A program made the translations under genes and the position numbers. A stretch of 37,826 nt of DNA. Source: Bordetella parapertussis. Lineage in GTDB: Bacteria; Pseudomonadota; Gammaproteobacteria; Burkholderiales; SG8-41. The notes under the pieces were generated by a model, which saw only the letters and a list, made by a program, of their open reading frames with translations, ran no database searches and had not been told where the DNA came from. Where the stretch lies: positions 1 to 37,826 of the forward strand of contig CAMBCF010000044.1 in assembly GCA_945864585.1 (NCBI GenBank), read 5' to 3'. This document shows, piece after piece, positions 1 to 8,388 of this stretch (position 1 is its first letter; each line of letters starts with the position of its first letter).

Positions 1-16
1 AAGATGTTTTTGTGTT

Positions 17-1121
17 TTACAGCCCTTGTTTCAAACTCGCCTCAATAAAAACATCCAGCGCGCCGTCGAGCACCGCCTGCGTGTTGCCGATTTCAATGTT
101 GGTGCGCAAGTCCTTGATGCGCGACTGATCGAGCACATACGAGCGTATCTGATGACCCCAGCCGATGTCGGTCTTGGCATCTTCCATCGCCTGCTTTTCT
201 TCGTTGCGCTTGCGCTGCTCCAGCTCGAACAATCGCGATTTGAGCATCGCCATGGCTTCGGCGCGATTGCGGTGCTGCGAGCGGTCGCTCTGGCATTGCA
301 CCACGATGCCGGTGGGGATATGCGTGATGCGCACGGCGGAATCGGTTTTGTTGATATGCTGGCCGCCCGCACCCGATGCGCGAAAGGTGTCGGTGCGCAG
401 ATCAGCCGGGTTGATGTCAATCTGAATGGAATCATCCACTTCAGGATAGACGAACACACTGGCGAACGAGGTATGTCTGCGGTTGTTGGCATCGAACGGC
501 GATTTGCGCACCAGCCGATGCACGCCGGATTCAGTGCGCAGACGCCCATAGGCATAATCACCGCTGACTTTGAGCGAGGCGCTCTTGAGGCCGGCGACTT
601 CACCGGGGGACTCTTCCAGCAACTCGACCTTGAATTTTTTGCTCTCGCAATAACGCAGATACATGCGTTCTAGTATCGACGTCCAGTCCTGCGCTTCGGT
701 GCCGCCGGAACCGGCCTGAATGTCGAGAAAGCAGTTGTTGGCATCCATTTCGCCGGAGAACATGCGGCGGAATTCCATCTCCGCGACGGTGTTTTCCAGC
801 CCCTGCGTGTCGCTGCCTACCGCGTGCAGTGTGGCGTCGTCGGTTTCATCGCGCGCCATCTCGAACAGATCCTGCGCGTTGCGCAGGTCGGACGCCAGAG
901 AAGTGAGCGAGTGGACGGTGTATTCGAGGGCCTTGCGTTCCTTGCCGAGTTCCTGCGCGCGTTTGCTGTCGCTCCACACGGCGGGGTCTTCGGCGAGCCT
1001 TACGACCTCATCGAGACGCTTGCGTTTGGTTTCGAAGTCAAAGATACCTCCGCAGCTCCGTGGCGCGTGTATCGATGTCCGTGAGCTGCTTGCCAATGGC
1101 GTTGATGCGTTCGGCTTCCAT
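17..1121 (-). CDS. prfB: Peptide chain release factor 2, made by programmed +1 frameshift
   Basis: RF2 recognises UGA and UAA stop codons in the ribosomal A site and triggers peptide release. The zero frame starts at ATG 1121-1119 and runs 27 codons ([10 protein letters not shown]...LRRYL) into an in-frame TGA at 1040-1038. The rest, starting [12 protein letters not shown], lies in the +1 frame, giving about 367 residues (E. coli RF2 has 365). The shift site is CGGAGG, TAT, CTT, TGA, C: an internal Shine-Dalgarno three bases before the slippery CTT. The GGQ catalytic motif (SGAGGQHIN) and the SPF stop-recognition tripeptide (RKSPFD) are both present. The residue before the GGQ loop is Ala (RASGAGGQ), as in most bacteria. 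The gene lies 46 bp downstream of recJ on the same strand. A reading frame continuing to 1141 is only the +1 frame running past the true start. Confidence 0.97.
1037..1052 (-). promoter_or_regulatory. Programmed +1 ribosomal frameshift site of prfB
   Basis: On the minus strand the sequence reads CGGAGGTATCTTTGAC. CGGAGG is an internal Shine-Dalgarno element, CTT is the slippery P-site codon, and TGA followed by C is the weak stop context. Low RF2 slows termination and favours the slip to UUU-GAC, so RF2 autoregulates its own synthesis. The bases and their spacing match the well-known E. coli site. Confidence 0.96.
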
Positions 1122-1167
1122 GATGCGTGTGATCCCTTCAAAGCGCGATTATACCTGATGGGTCGCG

Positions 1168-2877
1168 TTACAAATGCTCCCAGTGATCGAGCATCAACTG
1201 GGTTGAGGCGACGCCGTTGTATTCGTTGACGCTGAAGCGGTAGACGGCGCGGATAGCATCCGGCAGCGGTTCGCTGTGGCCGAATAAAATGCCGTCAAAT
1301 ATTTTGCCATCGCGTCGCAGGCGCAGCTTGAGGTGGCGCTCGCCGACGATGCGCTGCTGTACGAGCTCGAAAGAGTCGAGAAAGCGCGGTTCGGGAAACC
1401 CCTGACCCCAGATTCCCTCGCGCAGCACATGGGCGGCGGCTAGTGTCGCGTGTTCGACCGCTAATGAACCGTCGGTTTCAATCTCGCGTTCAAGATCGGC
1501 GGGCGCGAGCAGGGTGCGCACCACTTCCTCGAAGGTGCGCTGAAAGCGCGCGAAATCCGGCTCGCGCAGGGTCAGGCCCGCTGCGGCCGCGTGACCGCCA
1601 AAACGCAGTATCAGTCCCGGTGCGCGTTTGGATACCAGGTCGAGCGCATCGCGCAGATGCAGCCCGCGTATCGAACGCCCGGAGCCCTTGATTTCACCGT
1701 CATTGCCTCGTGCAAATGCCACCACCGGGCGATGGAATTTATCCTTGATGCGCGAGGCAACGATGCCGATCACGCCCTGATGCCACTGCGGGTCATAAAG
1801 ACTCAGGCTGTAGCCGCTGGCGTCGGTGTGTTGCTCCAGCGCGGCGAGGGCGGATTCCTGCATGCCGGCTTCGATGGTGCGGCGTTCGCGGTTCAGCGCA
1901 TCGAGTTCGTGTGCGATTTCCTGCGCGCGCGCGCTGTCGTCGGTGATCAGGCATTCGATGCCGAGCGACATATCGGTAAGCCGCCCGGCGGCGTTAAGCC
2001 GCGGGCCAAGCGCAAAACCCATGTCGTAAGTGCCGACACGTGCCGGATCGCGGCCCGCCACGCGCAGCAATGCAGCGATGCCGGGCTGTGCGCGGCCCGC
2101 GCGTATGCGTTGCAGTCCCTGCGCCACCAGGATGCGATTGTTTTCGTCGAGGCGTACTACATCGGCTACGGTACCCAGCGCAACCAGATCGAGCAGGTTT
2201 GCGAGATTGGGCAGCGCGTGCGGCGTGAGGCCGCAGGCGGCTTTGCGTTGCCGGAGTTCGGCGCGCAGCGCGAGCATCAGGTAAAACATCACCCCGACAC
2301 CTGCGAGATGCTTGCTGGGGAAGGTGCAGCCGTGCTGATTGGGATTGATGATGCACCACGCATCCGGCAGCGTGGCGCCGGGTAAATGGTGATCAGTCAC
2401 CAGCACCTGGATACCCAGGCGATTGGCTTCGGCCACGCCTTCCACACTGGCGATGCCGTTATCGACGGTGATAATGACCGCGGGCTGTTTCTCGCGGGCA
2501 GCAAGCTGCACGATTTCCGGTGTGAGGCCGTAACCATACTCGAAGCGGTTGGGCACCAGATAATCGATAGTGGCGCCCATCATGCGTAGTGCGCGCATGC
2601 CCACCGCGCAGGCGGTGGCGCCGTCGGCGTCGTAGTCGGCAATGATCAGCAGTTTCTTGCGCTCACCAATCGCATCGGCAAGCAACCCCGCCATGTGCTG
2701 CAGGTTGAGCATCGCTGGCGGTGGATGCAAGCGCTCAAGACCCGTGGCGAGTTGCTGTGCGCTGACTATGCCGCGCGCCGCGTAGACACGGGCCAGCAGG
2801 GGATGCACGCCGTCGCGGGTCAAGGTGTCGATGGCGTGTGCTGTCGCGGGGCGTATGGTGATTGCAGGCATGCTCAT
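1168..2877 (-). CDS. recJ: Single-stranded-DNA-specific exonuclease RecJ
   Basis: RecJ is a cytoplasmic 5'-3' exonuclease on single-stranded DNA, used in RecF-type recombination and mismatch repair. The 569-residue length is normal. The DHH phosphoesterase core is visible: motif I DYDADG at residues 81-86, an acidic stretch with VDNG at 138-141, and the name-giving DHH at 162-164. The DHHA1 motif GGHAAAAG is at 427-434, followed by a C-terminal OB-like region. The start ATG at 2877 overlaps the TGA of the upstream RpfE-family gene as ATGA, so translation is probably coupled. prfB follows in the same direction. Confidence 0.96.
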   Translation of the reverse strand: MSMPAITIRPATAHAIDTLTRDGVHPLLARVYAARGIVSAQQLATGLERLHPPPAMLNLQHMAGLLADAIGERKKLLIIADYDADGATACAVGMRALRMMGATIDYLVPNRFEYGYGLTPEIVQLAAREKQPAVIITVDNGIASVEGVAEANRLGIQVLVTDHHLPGATLPDAWCIINPNQHGCTFPSKHLAGVGVMFYLMLALRAELRQRKAACGLTPHALPNLANLLDLVALGTVADVVRLDENNRILVAQGLQRIRAGRAQPGIAALLRVAGRDPARVGTYDMGFALGPRLNAAGRLTDMSLGIECLITDDSARAQEIAHELDALNRERRTIEAGMQESALAALEQHTDASGYSLSLYDPQWHQGVIGIVASRIKDKFHRPVVAFARGNDGEIKGSGRSIRGLHLRDALDLVSKRAPGLILRFGGHAAAAGLTLREPDFARFQRTFEEVVRTLLAPADLEREIETDGSLAVEHATLAAAHVLREGIWGQGFPEPRFLDSFELVQQRIVGERHLKLRLRRDGKIFDGILFGHSEPLPDAIRAVYRFSVNEYNGVASTQLMLDHWEHL

Positions 2878-3902
2878 TGTAAATATTTGTTATTACGCCA
2901 GAATTTCATAAGGTCGCCGGGGTGTATGACAAACTGCTGGGTGCCGGCGTCGCTGCTGCTGAGCACGGTCAGGGTGTTTAACCGGCGCGCCTGCAGCGCC
3001 GCCAGCAGCGGCATAAACCAATCGCGGTTAAGCGCGCTGACAACACTGTTCCACCTTTGCAGGTCGCCCTGGCGCATCGCCGGCGTGAGCATGTCCAGCG
3101 AAAAAAAATGGGGTTCGTCGTTCACCTCACGCCGTGTGATGTTCGCAGCGGCAAGGCTCGCAACCGCAGGCGCGATGCGGCAAGCCGTGTGATGCGCCAG
3201 CGCGCGCACGCAGGCATCATCGCCCCACACCGTGGCATATGGCGCCGCAGCCGGCGGCGGCAAGGTGCCGCCGCCCCACAGCCACACGCTGTTTACCGCC
3301 ATCTGGCCGCGCGCTTCGCGTGCATCGTTCGCCGCATGCGCATGCAGCAACATCTGCATTTCAGTGAGTAGGCGATGCCAGCGCGCGCTGTCCGCACCCT
3401 CGGGTAAAAACGGTCGCACGTCGCGGCCGCACACGCTATCGAGGCTGGAGGTGGTCATCGCAGGCGGTGTGCCCGCAGGGCTGTGCAGCAACCACAAACC
3501 CGGTCGCAGCGCATGCAGCGTGATGTTTTCGCTCCGCAGATGCTCGGCCAGCGGTGCGGCGAGTGCGGCGGAGGTTGCGGCATCGAGATCGAGCGTCGAT
3601 GGATCCGTCAGCACCAGTGCGTTGCGGCGTGTTTGCAGATGAACCGGGGTTGCGCACAGCCAGTAACCGCTGCCGGAATCGAGATTTTCGTGCCGCGCCA
3701 GCATCGGTGCGAGCGGCCAGTCGTGCTGACGCGCAACGCCAAACAGCGGGCACAGCACAGCCTCGCTGGTGGTTTGCGTGCTGCCGGTGTAACGGGCTTT
3801 CGCCAACAGCGTTTTAAGTTGCGGCGCCTGCACCGTGCGCCAGAGCGCGACGCTGATTTCGCGCGGCGGGATGAGGTGCGGAATGTATAAGCTGCATGGC
3901 AT
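2874..3902 (-). CDS. RpfE-family conserved protein upstream of recJ
   Basis: A conserved protein of about 342 residues that begins MPCSLYIPHLIPP. Its size, N-terminus and place directly before recJ-prfB match the family annotated as RpfE-type regulatory protein or phosphoglycerate-mutase-like protein (recalled as COG4255). That gene lies next to recJ in the Xanthomonas rpf region and in many betaproteobacteria. I see no signal peptide or membrane segment, and no catalytic motif I would trust. A longer frame opens at 3926, but ATG 3902-3900 fits the family N-terminus better. The stop overlaps the recJ start (ATGA). Biochemical function is unknown. Family assignment is from memory of sequence style and synteny. 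Confidence 0.75.
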   Translation of the reverse strand: MPCSLYIPHLIPPREISVALWRTVQAPQLKTLLAKARYTGSTQTTSEAVLCPLFGVARQHDWPLAPMLARHENLDSGSGYWLCATPVHLQTRRNALVLTDPSTLDLDAATSAALAAPLAEHLRSENITLHALRPGLWLLHSPAGTPPAMTTSSLDSVCGRDVRPFLPEGADSARWHRLLTEMQMLLHAHAANDAREARGQMAVNSVWLWGGGTLPPPAAAPYATVWGDDACVRALAHHTACRIAPAVASLAAANITRREVNDEPHFFSLDMLTPAMRQGDLQRWNSVVSALNRDWFMPLLAALQARRLNTLTVLSSSDAGTQQFVIHPGDLMKFWRNNKYLQ

Positions 3903-3990
3903 GATACTGGCGCGCGAGTGTAGCACCGGCGGCGTACCCGGGAACTCGCGAATTGAAGTAAACTCCGCGTTTTTGCGAAAAATCCGTGAC
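3903..3990. promoter_or_regulatory. Divergent intergenic region between the RpfE-family gene and lolC
   Basis: These 88 bp separate two divergent transcription units and must hold both 5' regions. The right half is AT-richer than its surroundings (around 3950-3985), with a TTGAAG at about 3953 and TAAACT nearby, but spacing is too short for a convincing promoter. No strong Shine-Dalgarno precedes the lolC GTG. Confidence 0.4.
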
Positions 3991-5235
3991 GTGAATTCCT
4001 ACGAACTATTCATCGGCCTGCGTTATACGCGCTCGCGTCAGCGCACGCGCTTCATTTCCGTAATTTCGCTGATCAGTGTGGTGGGCATCGCGCTCGGCAT
4101 GACGGTGCTGATTACTGTGCTGTCGGTGATGAACGGCTTTCAAAAAGAAGTGCGCACACGCATGCTGTCGGCGGTGGCGCACGTGCAGATCGCCGGTTCC
4201 AATGAGCGGCTGAGCGACTGGAAAAAAATCGCCGATATCGCGAGGACTAATGCCCATGTGCTGGCCGCAGCGCCTTATGTCAATGCGCAGGGCCTGCTCA
4301 CCAGCGGCAGCCAGGTGCGCGGCGCATATTTGCGCGGGATTTTGCCCGAGATGGAAAGCGCGGTGGATGACCTGTCGCGCAGCATGCGCCGCGGCTCGGT
4401 GGATGCCTTAAAGCCGGGGGAGTTCACCATCGTGCTGGGCGATGCACTGGCGCGCGCGCTGGGCGTCAACGTGGGCGAAAAAATAGTGCTGGTGTCGCCA
4501 CAGGGGCAGGTGACCCCGGCGGGATTGCTGCCGCGGTTGCGTCAATTCACCGTGGTGGGCACGTTTCACATCGGCCATCACGAGATCGATTCGGGTCTCG
4601 CGCTCACCCACCTCGAAGACGCGCAAAAGCTCTATCGCATGGGCGACGACGTGACCGGCGTGCGTTTGAAGCTGGATGATCTGTTCCGCGCCAAACAAGT
4701 GTCCTTCGATCTCGCGGGCAAGGTGCCGGGCAATGCGGTGATCTCTGACTGGAGCAGCGTTAACGCCAATTATTTCCGCGCGGTGGATATCGAAAAACGC
4801 ATGATGTCCCTGCTGCTGTTTTTCATTATTGCGATCGCGGCGTTTAACCTGGTGTCAAGCCTGTTCATGGTGGTGAAGGAAAAACAGCCGGATATCGCGA
4901 TTCTGCGCACGCTGGGCGCCTCGCCCGGCGGGGTGATGAAAATTTTCATGACACAGGGCATCGTCATTGGTTTTACCGGCGTATTTTTCGGCGTGGTGTT
5001 CGGCATACTCGGCGCGCTGTATGTGGCTGAGATTGTGGGCTTTACGGAACGCATGTTCGGCTTGCGTTTTCTCGATCCGTCGATTTACCAGATTACCGAA
5101 CTGCCCTCGGAACTGCGTCCGCTGGATGTGGTGGCGACGGCGTTGTTTTCATTTGCAATGTCGGCAGTGGCGACGATCTACCCCAGCTGGCGTGCATCCA
5201 GGGTCAATCCGGCGGAGGCCTTGCGGTATGAGTGA
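3991..5235 (+). CDS. lolC: Lipoprotein-releasing ABC transporter permease, LolC/LolE family
   Basis: This is the inner-membrane permease of the Lol system, which extracts mature outer-membrane lipoproteins from the inner membrane and hands them to LolA. From GTG 3991 the protein has 414 residues and starts [16 protein letters not shown], typical of the family. A reading frame from 3835 adds a non-homologous extension. The MacB/FtsX-type layout is visible: one N-terminal membrane segment (about residues 23-47), a large periplasmic domain, then three C-terminal membrane segments starting near residues 270, 320 and 375. The gene overlaps lolD by 8 bp. Only one permease gene is present here, so the complex may use a homodimer (as LolF does), or a second permease may lie elsewhere. 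Confidence 0.93.
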   Translation: MNSYELFIGLRYTRSRQRTRFISVISLISVVGIALGMTVLITVLSVMNGFQKEVRTRMLSAVAHVQIAGSNERLSDWKKIADIARTNAHVLAAAPYVNAQGLLTSGSQVRGAYLRGILPEMESAVDDLSRSMRRGSVDALKPGEFTIVLGDALARALGVNVGEKIVLVSPQGQVTPAGLLPRLRQFTVVGTFHIGHHEIDSGLALTHLEDAQKLYRMGDDVTGVRLKLDDLFRAKQVSFDLAGKVPGNAVISDWSSVNANYFRAVDIEKRMMSLLLFFIIAIAAFNLVSSLFMVVKEKQPDIAILRTLGASPGGVMKIFMTQGIVIGFTGVFFGVVFGILGALYVAEIVGFTERMFGLRFLDPSIYQITELPSELRPLDVVATALFSFAMSAVATIYPSWRASRVNPAEALRYE

Positions 5236-5923
5236 GGCTATGAGTAACGCGGTTCTCGAATGCCGCGGGCTGCGCAAGGTATTCCAGCAGCAGGGGCTCG
5301 ACGCAGTGCCGGTGCTGCAGGGGGTTGACTTTGAAGTTGCGCGCGGCGAGCGCGTGGCTATCGTGGGTGCTTCCGGCTCGGGCAAAAGCACGCTGCTGCA
5401 TTTGCTGGGCGGACTGGATGAGGCGAGCGGCGGCGAAATTTTCATACTGGGCAAAAACATACGCAGCCAAAGCGAAGCCGAACGCGGCGTGACGCGCAAT
5501 CAGGCGCTGGGTTTTGTGTATCAGTTTCACCATTTGCTGCCGGAATTCACCGCGGTTGAGAATGTCGCGATGCCCTTGTTGATCCGGCGCATGCCGAGGG
5601 AAGAAGCCTACAAAGCGGCGCGGGATTTGCTCGCTGAAGTGGGTCTCGCGCATCGCTTCGAACACACGCCGGGCGAGCTGTCGGGCGGCGAACGTCAGCG
5701 CGCGGCGCTGGCGCGCGCGCTGGTCACCCGGCCGGCGTGCGTTCTGGCGGACGAACCCACTGGTAACCTCGACCGGCAAAACGCGCAGGCGGTGTTTGAC
5801 CTGATGCTCGAGCTGAATAAATCGCGCGGCACCAGTTTTGTGATTGTGACGCACGACATGGAAATCGCCGCACGCGCGAATCGCGCGGTGCGCCTGATTG
5901 ATGGCGTTTTAAAGCTGGCATAA
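5228..5923 (+). CDS. lolD: Lipoprotein-releasing ABC transporter ATP-binding protein LolD
   Basis: ATPase subunit that powers lipoprotein release by the Lol permease. The protein has 231 residues. Walker [10 protein letters not shown] is at 47-55, the Q-loop lies in [14 protein letters not shown] (Q99), the signature LSGGERQ is at 151-157, Walker B CVLADEP is at 171-177, and the H-loop His in VTHD is at 209. The QFHHLLPEF stretch is diagnostic of LolD among related ATPases. GGAGG at 5214-5218 sits nine bases before ATG 5228, which is why I prefer it to ATG 5240. The start overlaps the end of lolC. Confidence 0.96.
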   Translation: MSEAMSNAVLECRGLRKVFQQQGLDAVPVLQGVDFEVARGERVAIVGASGSGKSTLLHLLGGLDEASGGEIFILGKNIRSQSEAERGVTRNQALGFVYQFHHLLPEFTAVENVAMPLLIRRMPREEAYKAARDLLAEVGLAHRFEHTPGELSGGERQRAALARALVTRPACVLADEPTGNLDRQNAQAVFDLMLELNKSRGTSFVIVTHDMEIAARANRAVRLIDGVLKLA

Positions 5924-6013
5924 ATACACCGCAGCCAACGACGCTGTCGCCGCCGTTACTGTTTCACCGCCCCAATCGCAGGCTGATGTTCAGGGTGCTG
6001 CTACCTCAGCATT

Positions 6014-6334
6014 TTACGGGTTAGGGGTTTCGAGGCGCATGATGCCGGCACGCTGTGCATCAAGATAAAGCTTTTCGTCGTTCAGCATCTGCGTCAATAA
6101 AAAGCGCGGCGCGCCACGTTTGATGAGTCGCGGCACAACGATGCCGAGCGCGATTACCGCTATCCCGCTCCAGATCCAGCCCAGCAACGCCAGCGCCACA
6201 CCCGCACCCAGCAGCGGCAAAATCATCAGCGGCAGCAACAGTCGCGCACTCAGAAATTTGCCCGCCAGCGCGGCATCGAATTCGACGGTGAGCTGTCCTG
6301 CGCGATAGGCTGCGATGAATTCTGCGTGCGTCAC
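6014..6334 (-). CDS. Small conserved membrane protein of unknown function
   Basis: I do not recognise this 106-residue protein. It has a soluble N-terminus (MTHAEFIAAYRAGQ), two adjacent hydrophobic segments at about residues 32-52 and 54-70 separated by a tight turn, and a charged C-terminal tail with KRGAPRFLLTQML. It reads as a small hairpin-type inner-membrane protein. It follows the glycosylase gene on the same strand after 29 bp and converges with lolD. No partner or pathway can be deduced. Confidence 0.65.
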   Translation of the reverse strand: MTHAEFIAAYRAGQLTVEFDAALAGKFLSARLLLPLMILPLLGAGVALALLGWIWSGIAVIALGIVVPRLIKRGAPRFLLTQMLNDEKLYLDAQRAGIMRLETPNP

Positions 6335-6350
6335 TTGTCAAAAAAAGTAA

Positions 6351-6367
6351 TAAAAACAAATACTTAA
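6351..6367 (-). repeat. AT-rich junction motif, copy at the glycosylase stop
   Basis: Minus strand TTAAGTATTTGTTTTTA, overlapping the stop codon of the DNA glycosylase gene. One of about six related sites; see the finding on the shared motif. Confidence 0.5.
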
Positions 6368-6981
6368 TATTCAACGGGTAGCGGGTCAAGGCTGCGCCAC
6401 ATATACCAGGTGGCGACCGAGCGCCACGGCGCCCACTTAGCACCTATGCGTTGCATGCGCGCCGGGGTCAGGGTGCGCCCGCGGTTGTAATGCAGTGTCA
6501 TCGCCTTTTGCAGACCGAGATCACCTACCGGAAATATATCGGGCCGTGTCAAATTAAAAATCATGAACATTTCGGCGGTCCAGCGGCCGATGCCTTTGAC
6601 CTGGATCAGTTCCGCGATCAAGGCTTCGTCCTGCAGCCGTTTCCAGCCCACCGGTTGCAGGCGTCCATCGTCAAAGCGCGTTGCAAGATCGAGGATGTAG
6701 CCAGATTTTTGCCCGGAAAGCCCGCAGCCGCGCAGCTTTTCAAGGGTGGAGGCGGCAATTACCGCAGGCGCTACTACACCATGCGCCGCCACGAAGCGGT
6801 TCCACACGCTTTGCGCAGCCTTTACCGAAATCTGCTGGCCGACGATGGCGCGCGCCAGCGTCTGAAAGGCGTCGCCGCGGCTGCCCAGTGCGAGACTCGT
6901 GTGCTGCGCGATCAGCTTTTTCATCACCGCATCGCGTGCGGAAAGCTCGGTGGTGGCGCGCGTCCAATAGCGGGGTTTCAT
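6364..6981 (-). CDS. DNA-3-methyladenine glycosylase II, HhH-GPD family
   Basis: Base-excision repair enzyme that removes alkylated purines such as 3-methyladenine. The protein has 205 residues. The IVGQQISVKAA segment at 47-57 is typical of the AlkA/MAG group. The helix-hairpin-helix LIQVKGIGRWTAE covers 125-137, and the catalytic Asp is D154 in PVGDLG. It lacks the N-terminal domain of E. coli AlkA, so it resembles the short yeast MAG-like enzymes common in betaproteobacteria. Its start ATG overlaps the TGA of the DUF2062 gene as ATGA, implying coupling. Confidence 0.9.
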   Translation of the reverse strand: MKPRYWTRATTELSARDAVMKKLIAQHTSLALGSRGDAFQTLARAIVGQQISVKAAQSVWNRFVAAHGVVAPAVIAASTLEKLRGCGLSGQKSGYILDLATRFDDGRLQPVGWKRLQDEALIAELIQVKGIGRWTAEMFMIFNLTRPDIFPVGDLGLQKAMTLHYNRGRTLTPARMQRIGAKWAPWRSVATWYMWRSLDPLPVEY

Positions 6982-7544
6982 AATGATGATTTCCTGGCAC
7001 GTCTAAGTTTGCGCTGGCGCCACTGCCACAGCACGCCCAGGCGCCACGCCCAATCGGTGACGCAGTATCCGATGATCGCGAGCAGCAGCGCAAGCAGCGG
7101 CAAGCCGATCAGCAGCGGTTTACCGGCACTGGTCAGCCATTGTAGTGCGGCGCTTAACCATGCCATGGCGCCCTGGCCTTCCACCCCGAGCACGAATTGC
7201 GGCAGCTCGCCGCCGTTTTGCCACAGCGCCAGTTGCCCCAGCTTGAACGCCACCAGATACAGCGGCACGATAGTGAATGGATTGGAATACAGCGTCACCA
7301 GCACCGACAGCGGCAGATTGACCCTGAAGCCGATTGCGAGCAAGGCGCCGGCGCTGAACTGCACCGGGTTGCTGCCGGGAATCAAACCCGCGAACAGCCC
7401 GGCCGCCACGCCACCCGCGACCGAGCGGCGATGCAGATGCCACAGGTTATGATGTTGCAGGCGGTTGCCAAAACGCGCGATGTAACGGTTGTCGCGGATC
7501 GTTTGGTGGCTCGGCAGCACGCGCCGCAGATACTTGCGTAACAT
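6978..7544 (-). CDS. DUF2062 family membrane protein
   Basis: A 188-residue protein of the DUF2062 family. The basic N-terminus (MLRKYLRRVLPSHQTIRDNRY) is followed by the family-typical SVAGGVAAGLFAGLIPGSNP at about 41-60. Further hydrophobic stretches lie near 60-75, 80-105 and 142-165. The function of the family is unknown; it is found in envelope-related contexts. The first 24 codons and the upstream DNA are repeated at 8277-8377 next to comEC, which suggests that DUF2062 and comEC were once direct divergent neighbours. Confidence 0.85.
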   Translation of the reverse strand: MLRKYLRRVLPSHQTIRDNRYIARFGNRLQHHNLWHLHRRSVAGGVAAGLFAGLIPGSNPVQFSAGALLAIGFRVNLPLSVLVTLYSNPFTIVPLYLVAFKLGQLALWQNGGELPQFVLGVEGQGAMAWLSAALQWLTSAGKPLLIGLPLLALLLAIIGYCVTDWAWRLGVLWQWRQRKLRRARKSSL

Positions 7545-7565
7545 GTGGTTTATTATAGCGATATT
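7465..7565. repeat. Direct repeat, copy A (5' end of the DUF2062 gene)
   Basis: About 101 bp repeated in the same orientation at 8277-8377 (offset 812), with roughly seven mismatches by eye. This copy covers the first 24 codons of the intact DUF2062 gene and some 20 bp upstream of its start. The two copies bracket the toxin-antitoxin island. Confidence 0.93.
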
Positions 7566-7610
7566 AACTCAAACCAGCGTGCTCCAGGCAGTGGTGGTAA
7601 GCTATATGCC

Positions 7611-7829
7611 ATGAGTGATACGGACGTCGCGGAAATTCTGAAACTCCCCGTCGAGGAACGTTTGCGCCTCGTCGAGCTTATCTGGGAAAGCCTCGCTACC
7701 GATCCATCCGGGGTGCCGCTCGGCGATGCCCATCGCGCGGTGATTGATCAGCGCCTTGCCGATCATGAGCGCAACCCCGAAGATGTTGTATCACGGAGCG
7801 AATTGTTCGCTGAAGCTCGCCGGCGCTGA
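7611..7829 (+). CDS. Antitoxin, addiction-module component family (TIGR02574 type)
   Basis: A 72-residue protein starting MSDTDVAEILKLPVEERL, with the LIWESLATDP segment and the DQRLADHERNPED stretch. These are hallmarks of the short antitoxins annotated as putative addiction module component, usually paired with a ParE/RelE-fold toxin. A longer frame starts at 7545, but ATG 7611 gives the family length. The stop TGA shares one base with the ATG of the following toxin frame (TGATG). The toxin carries a nonsense codon, so the antitoxin may now be an orphan. Confidence 0.88.
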   Translation: MSDTDVAEILKLPVEERLRLVELIWESLATDPSGVPLGDAHRAVIDQRLADHERNPEDVVSRSELFAEARRR

Positions 7830-8131
7830 TGCCTATCGTCTACCGCCGCAAGGTTGGGCGGGACTTGGCTGGGGCATATGGGTAATACGAGGAGCAACTC
7901 GCCGGCTTAGGGGAGGAATTCCTTGCGGCGGTTAACACCACGTTCGATGCGATCGAACGGGTTCCCGAGATGTTTCGGCGCGTCCACGGCGAAGTCCGGC
8001 GTGCCAACGTTTCACGATTTCCGTATGCCGTGTTTTATCGGATCGACCCCAGGAGCGTTGTTGTTCTCACGATTCTCCATACCGCCCGTGATCCGAAGCT
8101 CTGGCCACAGCCGAAGAGTAAAGCCCGCTAA
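7829..8131 (+). pseudogene. ParE/RelE-type toxin gene interrupted by a nonsense codon
   Basis: Reading from ATG 7829 gives MPIVYRRKVGRDLAGAYG, then TAA at 7883-7885, then YEEQLAGLGEEFL through VSRFPYAVFYRID to LHTARDPKLWPQP before the true stop at 8129-8131. Across 100 codons the frame is otherwise intact and fits the RelE/ParE fold: an N-terminal strand, a helix with EEQ, and the RFPYAVFYRID and HTARDP C-terminal signature. Codon 19 is where relatives normally have Tyr or Trp, so one substitution (for example TAC or TAT to TAA) explains it. A restart inside would lose the first strand and helix, so activity is unlikely. A sequencing error is the main alternative. Confidence 0.85.
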
Positions 8132-8276
8132 CCGCCGGTTCTTGACCGACGCGTTCTGCGCGGCAAAACCGGAATGTTGATATGGCGTCAGCTCTTTGTT
8201 GCGGCATGGCAATGTCGCATCTTCCAGCGGGTGAGGGTCCCGCCCAGACAACCGCTAGTCACGTGTAAGTGGCGAA
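8132..8276. other. Non-coding stretch of the accessory island
   Basis: No convincing gene is present. It holds a short hairpin, GCGGG and CCCGC around a seven-base loop at 8227-8243. The 10-mer ACAACCGCTA at 8248-8257 is the exact reverse complement of TAGCGGTTGT at 8295-8304, inside repeat copy B. I cannot match the stretch to a known element. Confidence 0.5.
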
Positions 8277-8377
8277 TTCCCACAACGCGCGATGTAGCGG
8301 TTGTCGCGGATCGATTGATGGCTCGGCAGCACGCGCCGCAGATACTTGCGTAACATGTGGTTTATTGTAGAGATATT
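8277..8377. repeat. Direct repeat, copy B (truncated DUF2062 5' end)
   Basis: Second copy of 7465-7565. On the minus strand the frame from ATG 8356 reads MLRKYLRRVL PSHQSIRDNR YIAR, matching DUF2062 for 24 codons. It then diverges (CGNSPLTRD) to a stop at 8257-8255. Of three substitutions in the shared codons, two are silent (His CAC/CAT, Arg CGT/CGC) and one is conservative (Thr to Ser). The copy ends just before the comEC start. Confidence 0.93.
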
Positions 8378-8388
8378 CCTGGATCACA

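Noticed and set aside
8012-8251. A 79-codon minus-strand frame over the toxin pseudogene
   Set aside because: It is antisense to the toxin and the non-coding segment, with no family resemblance.
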